37,102 nucleotides of DNA from Cytidiella melzeri (lineage: Eukaryota; Basidiomycota; Agaricomycetes; Polyporales; Irpicaceae), in NCBI GenBank assembly GCA_022592445.1, contig JABYQR010000420.1, positions 1-37,102 on the forward strand. Direction: 5' to 3'. Positions 27,735 through 37,102 of the stretch are shown here, piece after piece. Positions within the stretch are counted from its first letter, which is position 1. Each line of letters opens with the position of its first letter. Made by a program: the position numbers and the translations under genes. The notes beneath the pieces are model-generated. The model worked only from the letters and a program-made list of their open reading frames with translations. It searched no databases and was not told the origin of the DNA.

Positions 27735-27797
27735 CTTCCTTCGAAGATCACTTCGTTGACGCTGAGTGGGTGTTGTTTTCCCATAGACGTCACCTGG

Positions 27798-29201
27798 TCA
27801 TGCAGGTGGTGGATTCCTTTGACGCGCAGATCGACGCGGCTGAGGTGCCGGTTGATCTCCCGGAGCATCATCAGGAGGACTCGGACTACACTCTGGAAGC
27901 GGTGCGGGATCTTCGTCAAGATTTCGGTCCGGTCGCTTTTGTGAAGGATGAGGGCAACGCGGAGGAATGTCATCATCTCCAGCGTCATTGAAGCCAAGAC
28001 CATCAGGATGGTTGTCATCATTGACATTGGCGGAACGCTGCTCACGTGGGCACAATCGCCGCGTCTTAGAGTCTGGACACTTAGGGAAAAAGTCTTCATC
28101 AAATTTGGCTTGAGTAGCCTTGAAGACAACATTGTTTGGGGTGCGCATGAATTTCCAGCCATGAGTGGTTTGACCGATGTAGGTCATCATCTCACTCTTG
28201 GGTGCAACTTTGTTAGCACGCACTTTAGGCGGAATAAATATGTAGGCGCCGCAGCCAAACACGCGAAGTTTGGAGACATCAGGGACTTTGCCGTAGAGGA
28301 TTTCGTAAGGCATACGCCACTTGTGACGACGCATGGGAGTTTTGTTGTACACGTGAACAGCATGTTCTACGGTAAAATTCCACCATGATGGGGGAAGGCA
28401 CGCGGTAAAACGCATGGCTTCGGCCTTATCCATCATTGTACGCATGCATCGTTCAGCACAACCATTCTGCTGATGCATGTGTGGTGTGGACTGAAGGATA
28501 ACAATGCCGTTGTCAAGTAACAAGTCATCGAACACTTTTGACTTGTACTCTCCCCCTGCATCGGACATCCATTTCTCGACTTTGGCATTGAACTGAGTAT
28601 TCACCATGGCAAGAAATTGTCTTGTAGCATCTATTGCTTGAGACTTCTGTTGTAATGCGTTCAACCACGTGTGTGATGTGAAGTCGTCAACAAACATGAT
28701 TACGTATTTGTGACGGTGGTATGATTCGACGGGGAATTCCTTCAAATCAGAGTGGATGATCTGGAATGATCTAGTTGCACGCTAATCTGATGCAGGGAAA
28801 GGGCGCGTAGGCATCTTGCCTTGTGCGCATCCTTGACAGGGGGTTTTTGGTGGATCAAACTCAAAATCCGGTAATCCCTTTGTGTGACCCTTCAGACGGC
28901 GCAACACCTCATTGCCAGGGTGCGCAAAACGTCAATGGGCAATGTCATGAGTGACATTTGCAACTTGTCGACTAGCAACATGTGCGTGATTCTGAATCCC
29001 AAATGTAGGACATCTAGGAAACAGAGGGTTGAAACAAAGCCGAAGCTTACTAGTTTTGCTGACTACCTCAATTTGCTGGTAATCACTGGTAACACGCATG
29101 CCATTATTTAGCAGCTGACTGAGTGATATGAGTGTGACATTCAGATTTGGCTTATAGTACACTTTGTTCAATGTATAAGTGTCACCATTTGAGAGACGCA
29201 T
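27798..29201 (-). pseudogene. Copia-2 integrase
   Basis: The GAG-pre-integrase part begins RLSNGDTYTLNKVYYKPNL. The zinc-binding region contains RFAHPGNE and CQGC. The core triad is visible as HSDLKEF, SDAGGEYKS and NGCAERCMRTM. A TGA at 28932-28934 (minus-strand reading, where Trp is usual) and a TAG at 28782-28784 interrupt it. The C-terminal tail is Pro/Asp/Arg-rich, as usual before the reverse transcriptase. A frameshift near 29190 separates it from the protease frame. Confidence 0.88.
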
Positions 29202-29895
29202 TCACGATCGTAATTTTAACGTTCCAAGTTGCAGTTGAGACTGTGATCAGTTGTGGTAGAGTGCGTTTATCTTGCAACTCATTCTCATCAAAGGTGAAGT
29301 GCATAGAAGCACCAGAGTCGAGCAGCCACAAGTGTTGTGATTCTGCGTCGAGATGTTTCTCACACTTAGTACATTCTGCAAAATCCCTGTCATGCACACA
29401 TTTATTCGAGACGTTATGGTAATACATCAACGAAATAACTACGCGATCACGTTCACAAGCAGAATCTGTTGGAACGGCATCAGCGACTGTGAGTGCAGGG
29501 ACGCAAGAACAAAAGACTTGCCAGTTGTAAGTACCAGCGGTCTTGAGGTCATTGTTGTTGTCGTCAGTACCGAACAAGACTGCATCATCCTCATCATCAT
29601 TGTAAGGCCCAGGAGTAGGCGCGCGGAGCTCGTCAAGGGACACAGGGGTCTCCTTGGAAGGACCATTGTGGAAGACAACTTCCTCGTCTTCGCTGTCAGA
29701 GACAACGTCGACCCTGCCACACTTTGAGGGGCGACTCAAACCTTCAACAAACTCGGGTTCAGGAGAAGGGCGCTTGGCTGACGGCTTGTTGCGAATGACA
29801 GCCTCGAGGGTACGGATACACTCAGCCGTAGCAGGAACTCCAAGGCGCTGGGCAAGAGCCTGAGCAGCCTTGAAGCTGGGGTAGTTGTTTCCAGC
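29182..29895 (-). pseudogene. Copia-2 protease region
   Basis: Same frame as the end of gag, after an in-frame TGA at 29896-29898. It contains a helical segment (FKAAQALAQRLGVPATAE), an acidic stretch, and the aspartic protease motif LWLLDSGASMHFT near 29325. Frame is lost shortly after. Confidence 0.85.
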
Positions 29896-30866
29896 TCAAA
29901 CAGGACGAGCACCAATACGCTTATCAAGCGGAACCTTAACTGGCTCAGGTGCAGGCACTGGAGCTGGAGCAAAGACAGGTGCCAGCGGTGCGGTCAACGC
30001 GACGCTAGCAAAGTGGTTATGCTCTCCGCCTTTATTGCCACAAGAGCGGTGACGAGTCCTCTTCTTTGGTCCATTCTGCTGCTGCTGCCCCTGCTGCATC
30101 TGCTGCTGCTGACCCTGAGAGCACTGCTGCGTCTGCTGCTGACCAAACTTCGGGTTGTTGCCAGGCTTACGCTTGACAGCAGTCACCTTTGAGGCCTGGG
30201 GCTGCGCCTGCTTGCCTTTGCCACGTGACTTAGACTGCTCGTAGGAGTTGACGATGGCAACACCAATATCGGCAGGCTTGACGTCGTTGACAGAGGTAGC
30301 GGCGGCAAGAAACTGGAGAAGGGTATTGGCGTACGGAGGAGCCTTGGTGATAAGGAGCATGCCCTGAAGAAAGAGCGGGACCTCAACACCATAGCCAGAG
30401 AGACGCTGGAAGTGCTGAAGGAACTGGTCAATCGCAGGTCCAGGGTGCTTGTCAGCAGCAATGACGTGGTCAATGGCATGCCTGAACTCAGTGAACATGA
30501 GGGGGACACTGGGCTTGCCATACTCCGCCTTGAGGAGCTCCCACACCTCATTAGCAGTGGGGAGATCCACAATGAGCTCTTGGATGGATGGGACAGCACG
30601 AGGATAATCGCTCCACGTGCCTCCTCATCCTTCTCCGCCCAGGCATTGTAAGCGTCAAGCTCCTCCTGAGTAGGAGGGCGAGCAGCAATTGCTGGGCTAT
30701 CACCATGGGCAGCGACGGCAGGGGTGCCAGTCGGCCGCTCCATAGGCTCCTCGACAGCGTGGAAGGACTTGCGCATCATGAGGTAGGCCTTAATGTTTGT
30801 GCTCCAGACGTTCCTGTTTGTACCGTCTAGATGCTTGATGGAGGAGAGAGTGGCATTATCGGCCAT
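29896..30866 (-). pseudogene. Copia-2 gag
   Basis: The ATG at 30866 opens MADNATLSSIKHLDGTNRNVWSTNIKAYL, typical of Copia Gag. One base is missing near 30593, after which ELIVDLPTANEVWELLKAEYG continues in another frame. A Gln-rich tract (QQQTQQ...QGQQQQ) lies near 30150-30070. The zinc knuckle is damaged (RSCGNKGGEHNHF: only one cysteine and no CX2C start). It ends in a TGA at 29896-29898. Confidence 0.88.
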
Positions 30867-31081
30867 GATAATGCAAGAGTTCTACGGGAAGACCTTCATC
30901 AGCGATGTTAGAAACGACAGCGACAAGGTTTCACCCTAGCGGGGCCCAAGCGGGCGCCCGCGGACAGCGTCAACGTCGATTGCGCGTGACATGGAACAAG
31001 GTACGCTCGACATGCGCGGCGAGAGCGAGCGCTGCAGATAAGCGCCGCACTCAATCGTCGTAGACGAGAGTGACAGGCGCG

Positions 31082-31093
31082 GGGCTCATAACC
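31082..31093 (-). other. Primer-binding site of Copia-2
   Basis: GGTTATGAGCCC on the minus strand, adjacent to the 5' LTR, complementary to the anticodon arm of initiator tRNA-Met. Confidence 0.85.
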
Positions 31094-31381
31094 TGTCGAG
31101 CCAGTATCGCCAACCGCGACACTAGCCCGACAGAGGCAGGGGAAAAGGACGCTTACCTGTTGTTGGTTGGTAGGGTTAGGTGTAGGCTTTGGGGGCGAGT
31201 AGTGAGAGTAAAAGTTGTATCGATTGCTATAGGAGACGTGGGTTTTTATCTACTACTATGAGCGTACAAACAAATATGAATACGGAGCGCCTGAGCGCTA
31301 GTCAGCATTCCATCGCGTTTCGACACAGCTCAATCATGTGGTTCGACACAGCTCACCACACGGTCTCGACACAGCTCAACA
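31094..31381 (-). repeat. 5' LTR of Copia-2
   Basis: 288 bp with TG...CA ends, flanked outside by TACGG (31382-31386). Its right 230 bp were copied to 4244-4472 with the segmental duplication. Confidence 0.93.
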
Positions 31382-32283
31382 TACGGGTCTCGATATTTAT
31401 TGTTCTTCGCCCTCTAATGAACACTCACTCAAGGCACTCGCACGGCTATGCGAAAGTTTGTCCTTAGTATAGCATGTACAACTAGTATGCACAGTAGGCA
31501 TGTATTCTCACACGCTCCTCGTGCTTTCGTGGCCTCAAAATTACCTATGCGAGCCGCGATTCAACGCATTGCGAAAGCCGCCATTTTGTCGAAGAGTGTA
31601 TGCATTAACGAAATAGCTGAGTAGTACAGCACTACGACGACGTTTTCTGCTTTAATGATAATCTTGACCATAACCTGGATACAGCGAAAACTATGGAAAC
31701 AATGATGAGGATCCGGAAACATAATGGTGACGATGGGGGATGAGCAAGCATCGAACAGCGGTGGGATGGTGTGAGAGTCAAGTCCGAATCCGTGAGCGTG
31801 ATTAGCGATAGGGATGTGCAATACAAGGATAGGGAAAGATACATAGCAAATATAGCGCAACAACGAGATAGCGAGGTACATTGTGTTTCGTGCTCCTTCA
31901 GAGCGAGATGGTGGGGAGGGCTAAGCTACAATTGGTATATTAGAGACGGTGATGTGTTAGCCTTATTATGGTGTCGTTCTGCTTGAGAGATGATGGGTAG
32001 CCTTCGCTTGCGTGCAACAGGCAGGCTTTAGCGGTCGTTGAGAGCGTGCGGTGAGTCGTAAGAATGAAAAAGAAGGAAGTCGAGAGAATGGAAGTGGATT
32101 GGCCATGCGTCGCGGGGTATGTAGTCATGCTTGCTTCGACTAGGCAGTCGAGCATGAGCGGACTCCAACCCACATGTTGAGGATCGAGGGAGGAAGAGAT
32201 ACTGCCAGTGGAAGAAGAGAATGATGTTAGTCATCGGGAGGAGTGGTGGAATCCGGGAGGTTGCTCACCAGAACAACTGTATC
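31382..32283. other. Spacer, copy B of 4473-5376
   Basis: No gene recognised. It has the same content as copy A, including the probable 3' UTR of the orphan gene near 32060-32283. Confidence 0.4.
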
Positions 32284-33748
32284 TCAGTCGGACGTCTCAT
32301 TCTCCGAGTCGGAGAGCAGGTTTGTGTAATTCCGCAGGCCGTCCTCGCTAGAAGCACACGGATTGTGGTCAAGGTAAGACGTGGATGATCCAGCAATAGC
32401 GGACTCGGACAGCAGGTGTGTGTAATCCCGCAGGCCGTCCTCGCTAGAAGCATAGGGATCGTGGTCAAGGTAAGACGTGGACGATCCAGAATTTGCGGAC
32501 TCGGACAGCATGCTTGGGCCAGTCGACCGTCCCAGCTTTGCACCAGGCATCACGTTGGGTATACAGTCCAAACCTGGCGCTGAGTCGGCTCTAACGCTGA
32601 CCTCCTTGTTGTTGTTGAGATTAACGTCCCGTTCCTGTTGCGGAACACCACTTTCCTTCGCCGGCTCGGGAGACGAGGACCTACGTCGCTTCTTCGGCCT
32701 TTCCGAGCTCAGCAGAGCAGGATCGATCGTTAGGATGTTCGCGCTCGACGAGGCATGGGAGACTTGAGTCTCATAGCCCTCTGAACCCAAGGTATTGTCG
32801 GGCGCTGGCAGGGGAGCTGGCGGGGAAATGTCCATCGGCGACATGGGGTAATCAATGTCCAAATCCTCGTGGTATCCCTCAGGATCACGGCGCAGGGCCT
32901 CCACTTCATCAGCATTAAATTGCCACGGCCCGCCTATCTCCGTTCGAAACACAAATGCCCCGTCGCTACATTCGAAGTAGCGAAACGGGGCCGCTTCTTT
33001 TTCCTCAAAAGTGGGCATGCCATCGCTGAGATAGAACGGCATTTTATAGGGACCCGTGGCTCTTAAGAAACGCTCAACAGCTGGCAGGGCACACTTTGAA
33101 AACCTTTTCCGCAGACGCAGACGTTGTACTCCTCCTTCCTCGACCAGGACGAGATAGGGAGGCAGGATAAAAATGTTGGAGTGTGGATAGAGCATCCCGT
33201 CTTCTTCAGCCTGAAGAGTTGTTCAGTTGGACGACACACAGGACATAATTGAACACCTGAGGGAACACTTACTACGACACGATATTCGCTGGGGGGCAGC
33301 CCACCAGGATCTTGTGACGGTACTCCAGGGAAGGGAGGACTTACGCTGTCAGAAGAAAGGTGATATGGAACAATAGGAAGTTCTTGGGACTGGAATATGT
33401 AGCCTACGCGTGAGCGCAAGACCCGGAAGTAAGAGCTGAAGTACATACAACTTGACTACCGCTTGGTTGTGCACTTGGCTGTGCGGCCACTTCACCTGTC
33501 GAGTTGTTCTTCCTCTGGTTTTTGTTGCTTCTATCGATGATCTTGTTGTCCGCAGTAATAATAACAAACTTCAGACCATCGTTGGCATTCTTCCTGGCGC
33601 TGACCGTACGTTGCGCGGGGGTGGCCGAGCCCTGGCCCGCTGTATTTGTAGGCTGGGCCCTGTTTTTGCCTGTCTTTGTAGGCTGGGCCCTGTTCTTGCC
33701 TGTCTTTGTAGGCTGGGCCCTTTTCTTGCCTTTACTCGGTTTGTCCAT
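32284..33748 (-). CDS. Orphan family protein B1, 447 aa, three exons
   Basis: The exons are 33748-33449, 33389-33273 and 33210-32284, with the same lengths (300, 117 and 927 nt) and phases as A1. The second intron is a few bases longer (insertion after gttcag near 33226). It differs from A1 by scattered residue changes (for example Arg/Lys near the end of exon 1, PYHLSSDSVS in exon 2) with no stop or frameshift. It keeps the three ten-residue basic repeats, ERPKKRRRSSSPEP and the two C-terminal ~34-residue repeats. Two open copies may mean coding is maintained, or that the duplication is young. Function unknown. Confidence 0.7.
33645..33734 (-). repeat. 30-bp tandem repeat in B1 exon 1
   Basis: Three units, as at 6734-6823, with no change in copy number. 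Confidence 0.85.
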
Positions 33749-34179
33749 GCTGAAATTAAAGAGACGGATTCGAGTTTCTCGAGGTTTAACAGCGACCACG
33801 ACGACCGCGTACGAGGACGATTGCGACGACGAATGGGAGCAGAAGAAAGAGGCGGGGGAGACTATGAATCACTCGACAGATGGATGGCACTTGTAGATGC
33901 TGTCGTGTGGGTACGGAGGAGGGGAAGGTGAGGGGGAAGGTGAGCAGGGATGGAAAGGCCACACGACTGCTTGCACAAGAGACAGCGCGCAACGCGTTTC
34001 CAGTGGTGGTGGATATAACTACGCGATCAAATCCGGCAGTAGAGGAGATCAGTCGCGCAACACCAAGGGTGCTCTGGACAGCGTTGTTGTTGAGTAAGGA
34101 CGACGGGTGGTGGACGATGAGTGACGAGAGACAGGGAATTGATTTAGAGGGTGGGTGGTGCTAGAGGTCGCGCGTCAGT

Positions 34180-35900
34180 ATAACTGCCCAGAATTGAACT
34201 CCGACCACGCGAGCACATCCAGGTACCGCGACGCGTCCTCATTCGACAATGCACTTCTCCTTTATTCCTCGTTCTTCCGGGCTACCACTCATTCTTCTGA
34301 CGCGACGATCTTCAATTCGTTGTCCAGCTTTGAGCTCGCAGATTGCAATACCGGTGCCATTCAACAGATGCGCAAACAAGCCAGCGCCAAGCCACGGACA
34401 AAGGCCAGTGATGCATGGCTTTTGACCTGCACTCGACGCGACCTGCCACGTCGACAGCATTCAGAAAGGCCTAGATAACGGTGAACAGAGTTAAAAGTGA
34501 GTTCAAAAGCAGCTGCAAGCTCTAAAAGACCCACTGAATGCTGATACATGGCACACAGCCCGTGCTCAAAGCGCAAACCAGCAGTTTCTGCGATTCTCGC
34601 GCTTTGAACGACAGAAACGGCGACAGCGATGCGGCCCCGAGGGTTCAACGTGGACCAACAACTTTCTTATAATAGGCGATACAACGGCATGGCCTAAAGA
34701 AGTAACCTCTTTGCCGCTCTCACTGACAGCGGGCAATGTTGTTTGGGCATTGGTGTGTTTCTCGCCTCTCACATAACTCTGAAATTTTATTCATTCTCAC
34801 TATGCTTTCTTCTCCTGTCTGCGAGAATTTTTTTGGATTTATTCGCAAGTTACGTCGCACATTCTCGCATTGTCAACTGCCTTCCGTTCTTCGCTCTCCT
34901 CTTCAATTTCCTTCAATTTTTTGCTTCCGCGCCCCTTGTTTTGCTCCTTCTGGCCACGATGATTGGCTAGAAAGCTTCATCATTCTCCTCTTCGCTCGTC
35001 GGACCTTGTTTTTTGTCCTCGGCATACACCCTTGCCGTGGTCTGCTCGTCGTTGCCAACACACATCATCTCGTCCTCGTCCTCGTCGTCGTCCTCGACGC
35101 CAACCCCTCCCCCGCCACGTGATCACCGCTGCTATCCTCCCTCAACTCTTCCTTTAGGCTGCACCTCCTACCTCCAGCAACTTGAAGACCTTACTGCAGT
35201 GCTCGCTTTCCTCATCTTCCTCCCCTACCCTGATTCCAACATGCCACCCTGTCCATGCCATCGCTCCCTTGGCCTCTTCAGCAACCAACCATCTAGCTGA
35301 GTCTCTTCAGGCTCCATTCACCCGGGTCCCCATCCCCTTGAACTCCACGCCCGAGCTTGTCACCTCTACATTTTTCACCACGCTGCACCAGGTCAATGCA
35401 TCAACGTTCATTCTGCATCTCACACCATCGACTACCTTCATCACGCCAAGTCTTCCAACTCCTCCATCACGCAACCCATATCGCTCCCCATCGGTCACCG
35501 TCCGCAGCACGGGTGACTTCAGACAGTATCATTCACTACCGGAAACTCACGATGACTGACTCTCGTGCCAGATGGTTTTTCGAGTCGACACACAGACACA
35601 GACACTCTCCCCTACCACGCTCGTCTTTGCCGCTGTCCCCGTTATGCTGCATCAATTGAACACGTATTCCAATAAAAATCAGCCCACCAGTGTTTGCCTT
35701 CTAGAGTTGCACTCTCGCCTGATAGCCAACATACTGTAGCTACACACAACGAGGTTTATGCGAATAAACAAATACACAACTTTCATATCTCTTTTATACA
35801 TCCACACAATTACATACAGAACGTGCTCGAAAAGAAAGTCAACACCGAAAAGAAAAAATATACATGAACTAGTAGCAGTAGTGTGTGAGTGTATACGGAC
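34180..35900. other. Spacer, copy B of 7256-8985
   Basis: No recognised gene. Small indels relative to copy A, including the Pro-codon-rich area near 35100 and the region near 35310-35520, change the frames of its short open stretches. That argues against conserved coding. Confidence 0.35.
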
Positions 35901-36134
35901 AAGCTCTATACCCCAATAGAAAGCAGGAAGTCGAGGGAATCGAAGGTGGGTGCCCATGCGTCGCGGGGTATGTAGCCCTGCTTGCTTCAACTAGGCAGTC
36001 AAGTGCGAGCGGACTCCAATCTGCGTGTTGAGGATCGAGGGAGGAAGAGATGCTGCCAGTGGAAGAAGGGAATGATGTCAGTTATCAGGAGGAGTGGTGG
36101 AATCCGGGTGGTCGCTCACCAGATCAACTGGATC

Positions 36135-37102
36135 TCAGTCGGACGTCACATCCTCCGAGTCGGAGGGCAAGTGTATGTAATCCGACAGTCCGTCCTCGCT
36201 GGGAGTATCCAGGACGTAATCAAAGCAAGGCGTTGGCGGTCCAGAAACACCTGACTCGGAGAGCGTGCTTGGGCCAGTCGACTGTCCCAGGTCTGCATCA
36301 GGCATCACATTGGGTAAAAGGTCCAACAACGGCGAAACCTCCTCTTTGACAATGACAACAACATCTCCTTTCTGTTGCGGAACACCACTTTCCTTCGCCG
36401 GCTCGGGAGACGAGGACCTACGTCGCTTCTTCGGCCTTTCCGAGCTCAGCAGAGCAGGATTGATCGTTAGCGCTTGACGAGGGTTGGGAGACTTGAGTCT
36501 CATAGCCCTCTGACGTTGTACTCCTCCTAGATGTTGGAGTGTGGATAGAAACACCTGTCTGGAGCCTGAAGAATCGTCTGAGTAGATGGCCACGCAGGAC
36601 ATTGCTGAGCAGTGAACGTAATACTTACGAGACTATATTCGCTGGGGGCAGCCCGCCATGAGCTTGTGACAGTATCCCAGGGAAAAGAACACACACTGAC
36701 TAGTCCTTTCGACCCAGTAAGCATGCATCCTTTCTTACAGGAAGTTCTTGAGACTGGACTATGTGGCCTACGGAGAGCGCAAAGCCCAGAAGTAAGAGCT
36801 GAGTACTTACCACTTGACTACCGATTGGTTGTGCATTTGGCTGTGCGGCCACTTCACCTGTCACATTATTCTTCCTGTTTGAATCCTGTTGCTGCTATCA
36901 ACAAGCTTGTTGTTCGCAGAATATGAAACATAGCATGCGAACAACGATCGTCGATAGAAGCAACAGGAAGAAGAACAATGTGACCATACAAAGGCAAAAA
37001 CAGGGCCAGCCTATACAGCAACCTACAGCGGGCCAGGGCTTGGCCACCACCGCGCATCGTGCGGTCAAAGGCAAGGCCTACACAATAGCCGTACTCGGTT
37101 TG
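36135..37102 (-). pseudogene. Orphan family paralogue B2, broken (copy of A2), partial at window end
   Basis: Carries the same inverted exon 1 interior as A2 (36937-37102 on the plus strand) and the same exon 3 deletion. In addition, exon 3 lacks ~35 bp near 36527 (between ctcctcct and agatgttgg), which shifts the frame of the segment before the NLS-like motif. One base is missing in exon 2 near 36645. The C-terminal 155 codons are open to the TGA at 36135. The start codon lies just outside the window. Confidence 0.7.

Larger units (their letters stand above)
25567..31381 (-). mobile_element. Complete-structure Copia retrotransposon (Copia-2), coding region decayed
   Basis: The element is 5,815 bp with LTRs 31381-31094 (5') and 25855-25567 (3'), TG...CA ends, and perfect 5-bp target duplications TACGG (25562-25566 and 31382-31386). 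The primer-binding site GGTTATGAGCCC is at 31093-31082 and the purine-rich AAGGGGGAG directly precedes the 3' LTR. Gene order gag, protease, integrase, reverse transcriptase, RNase H is the Copia order. The frame is broken by several stops and frameshifts, so it is not autonomous. The LTRs differ by roughly a dozen substitutions, mostly transitions, so it is not a recent insertion. Confidence 0.95.
31152..37102. repeat. Segmental duplication copy B (to window end)
   Basis: Direct repeat of 4244-10235. The left part is shared within the Copia-2 LTR and everything to the right of 31381 is shared with 4473 onward. Differences are scattered substitutions and small indels, for example an insertion of 12 bases (gtgagggggaag-like) near 33929 and a ~35 bp deletion near 36527. 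The right end lies outside the window. Confidence 0.9.

Noticed and set aside
27609..28388. Plus-strand frames of 111 and 146 codons
   Set aside because: They lie antisense to Copia-2 integrase, whose motifs are clear on the minus strand.

Overview
The window looks like a transposon-rich stretch of a filamentous basidiomycete genome, probably an Agaricomycete. The evidence is a class I hydrophobin gene with all eight cysteines, many 50-60 nt GT-AG introns, fungal Copia LTR elements primed by an internal piece of initiator tRNA-Met, and decayed genes that resemble families I associate with Agaricomycetes (DUF6589-like, DUF6532-like, WLM). No species is claimed.

Layout. 1-4243: two almost identical copies of one Copia family (Copia-1) face away from each other. 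They sit on either side of a 0.9 kb spacer that holds gene fragments, and the right copy is cut off at 4243. 4244-10235 and 31152-37102 (window end) are two copies of a ~6 kb direct segmental duplication. Each copy carries one intact three-exon gene of an unrecognised family (447 codons) and one broken paralogue. 10690-17430 is single-copy sequence: a hydrophobin gene, a multi-pass membrane protein gene, a CCCTNN-type hexamer tract, a WLM-domain pseudogene and an unrecognised proline/serine-rich protein. 17434-22544 (minus strand) is a decayed DUF6589-like gene. It is split by a 429 bp solo Copia-1 LTR with a perfect 5 bp target duplication. 22552-25460 holds LTR-like sequence, 11-bp phased repeats, gene relics and an isolated primer-binding site. 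25464-25562 is a U6 snRNA sequence. Directly beyond its 3' end sits a structurally complete but coding-dead Copia element (Copia-2, 25567-31381, TSD TACGG). The right flank of Copia-2 is the second copy of the segmental duplication.

The most unusual signals are four. (1) The Copia-1 LTR carries the same two sequence blocks twice, once separated by a 57-59 bp GT...AG intron-like segment and once joined without it, as if a spliced and an unspliced copy lay in tandem. (2) The Copia-1 LTR has non-canonical TAATG...CATTA-type ends. (3) Copia-2 inserted at the 3' edge of U6. (4) The orphan gene family is kept open in both duplicated copies while its neighbouring paralogue carries an internal inversion.

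Active host functions that can be supported are few: the hydrophobin (cell-wall/aerial surface protein), the membrane protein, the 15.96-17.3 kb gene and the two intact orphan-family copies. Most of the rest is retrotransposon sequence or genes broken by insertion and point decay. All calls come from reading the sequence and remembered family features; no database search was run.
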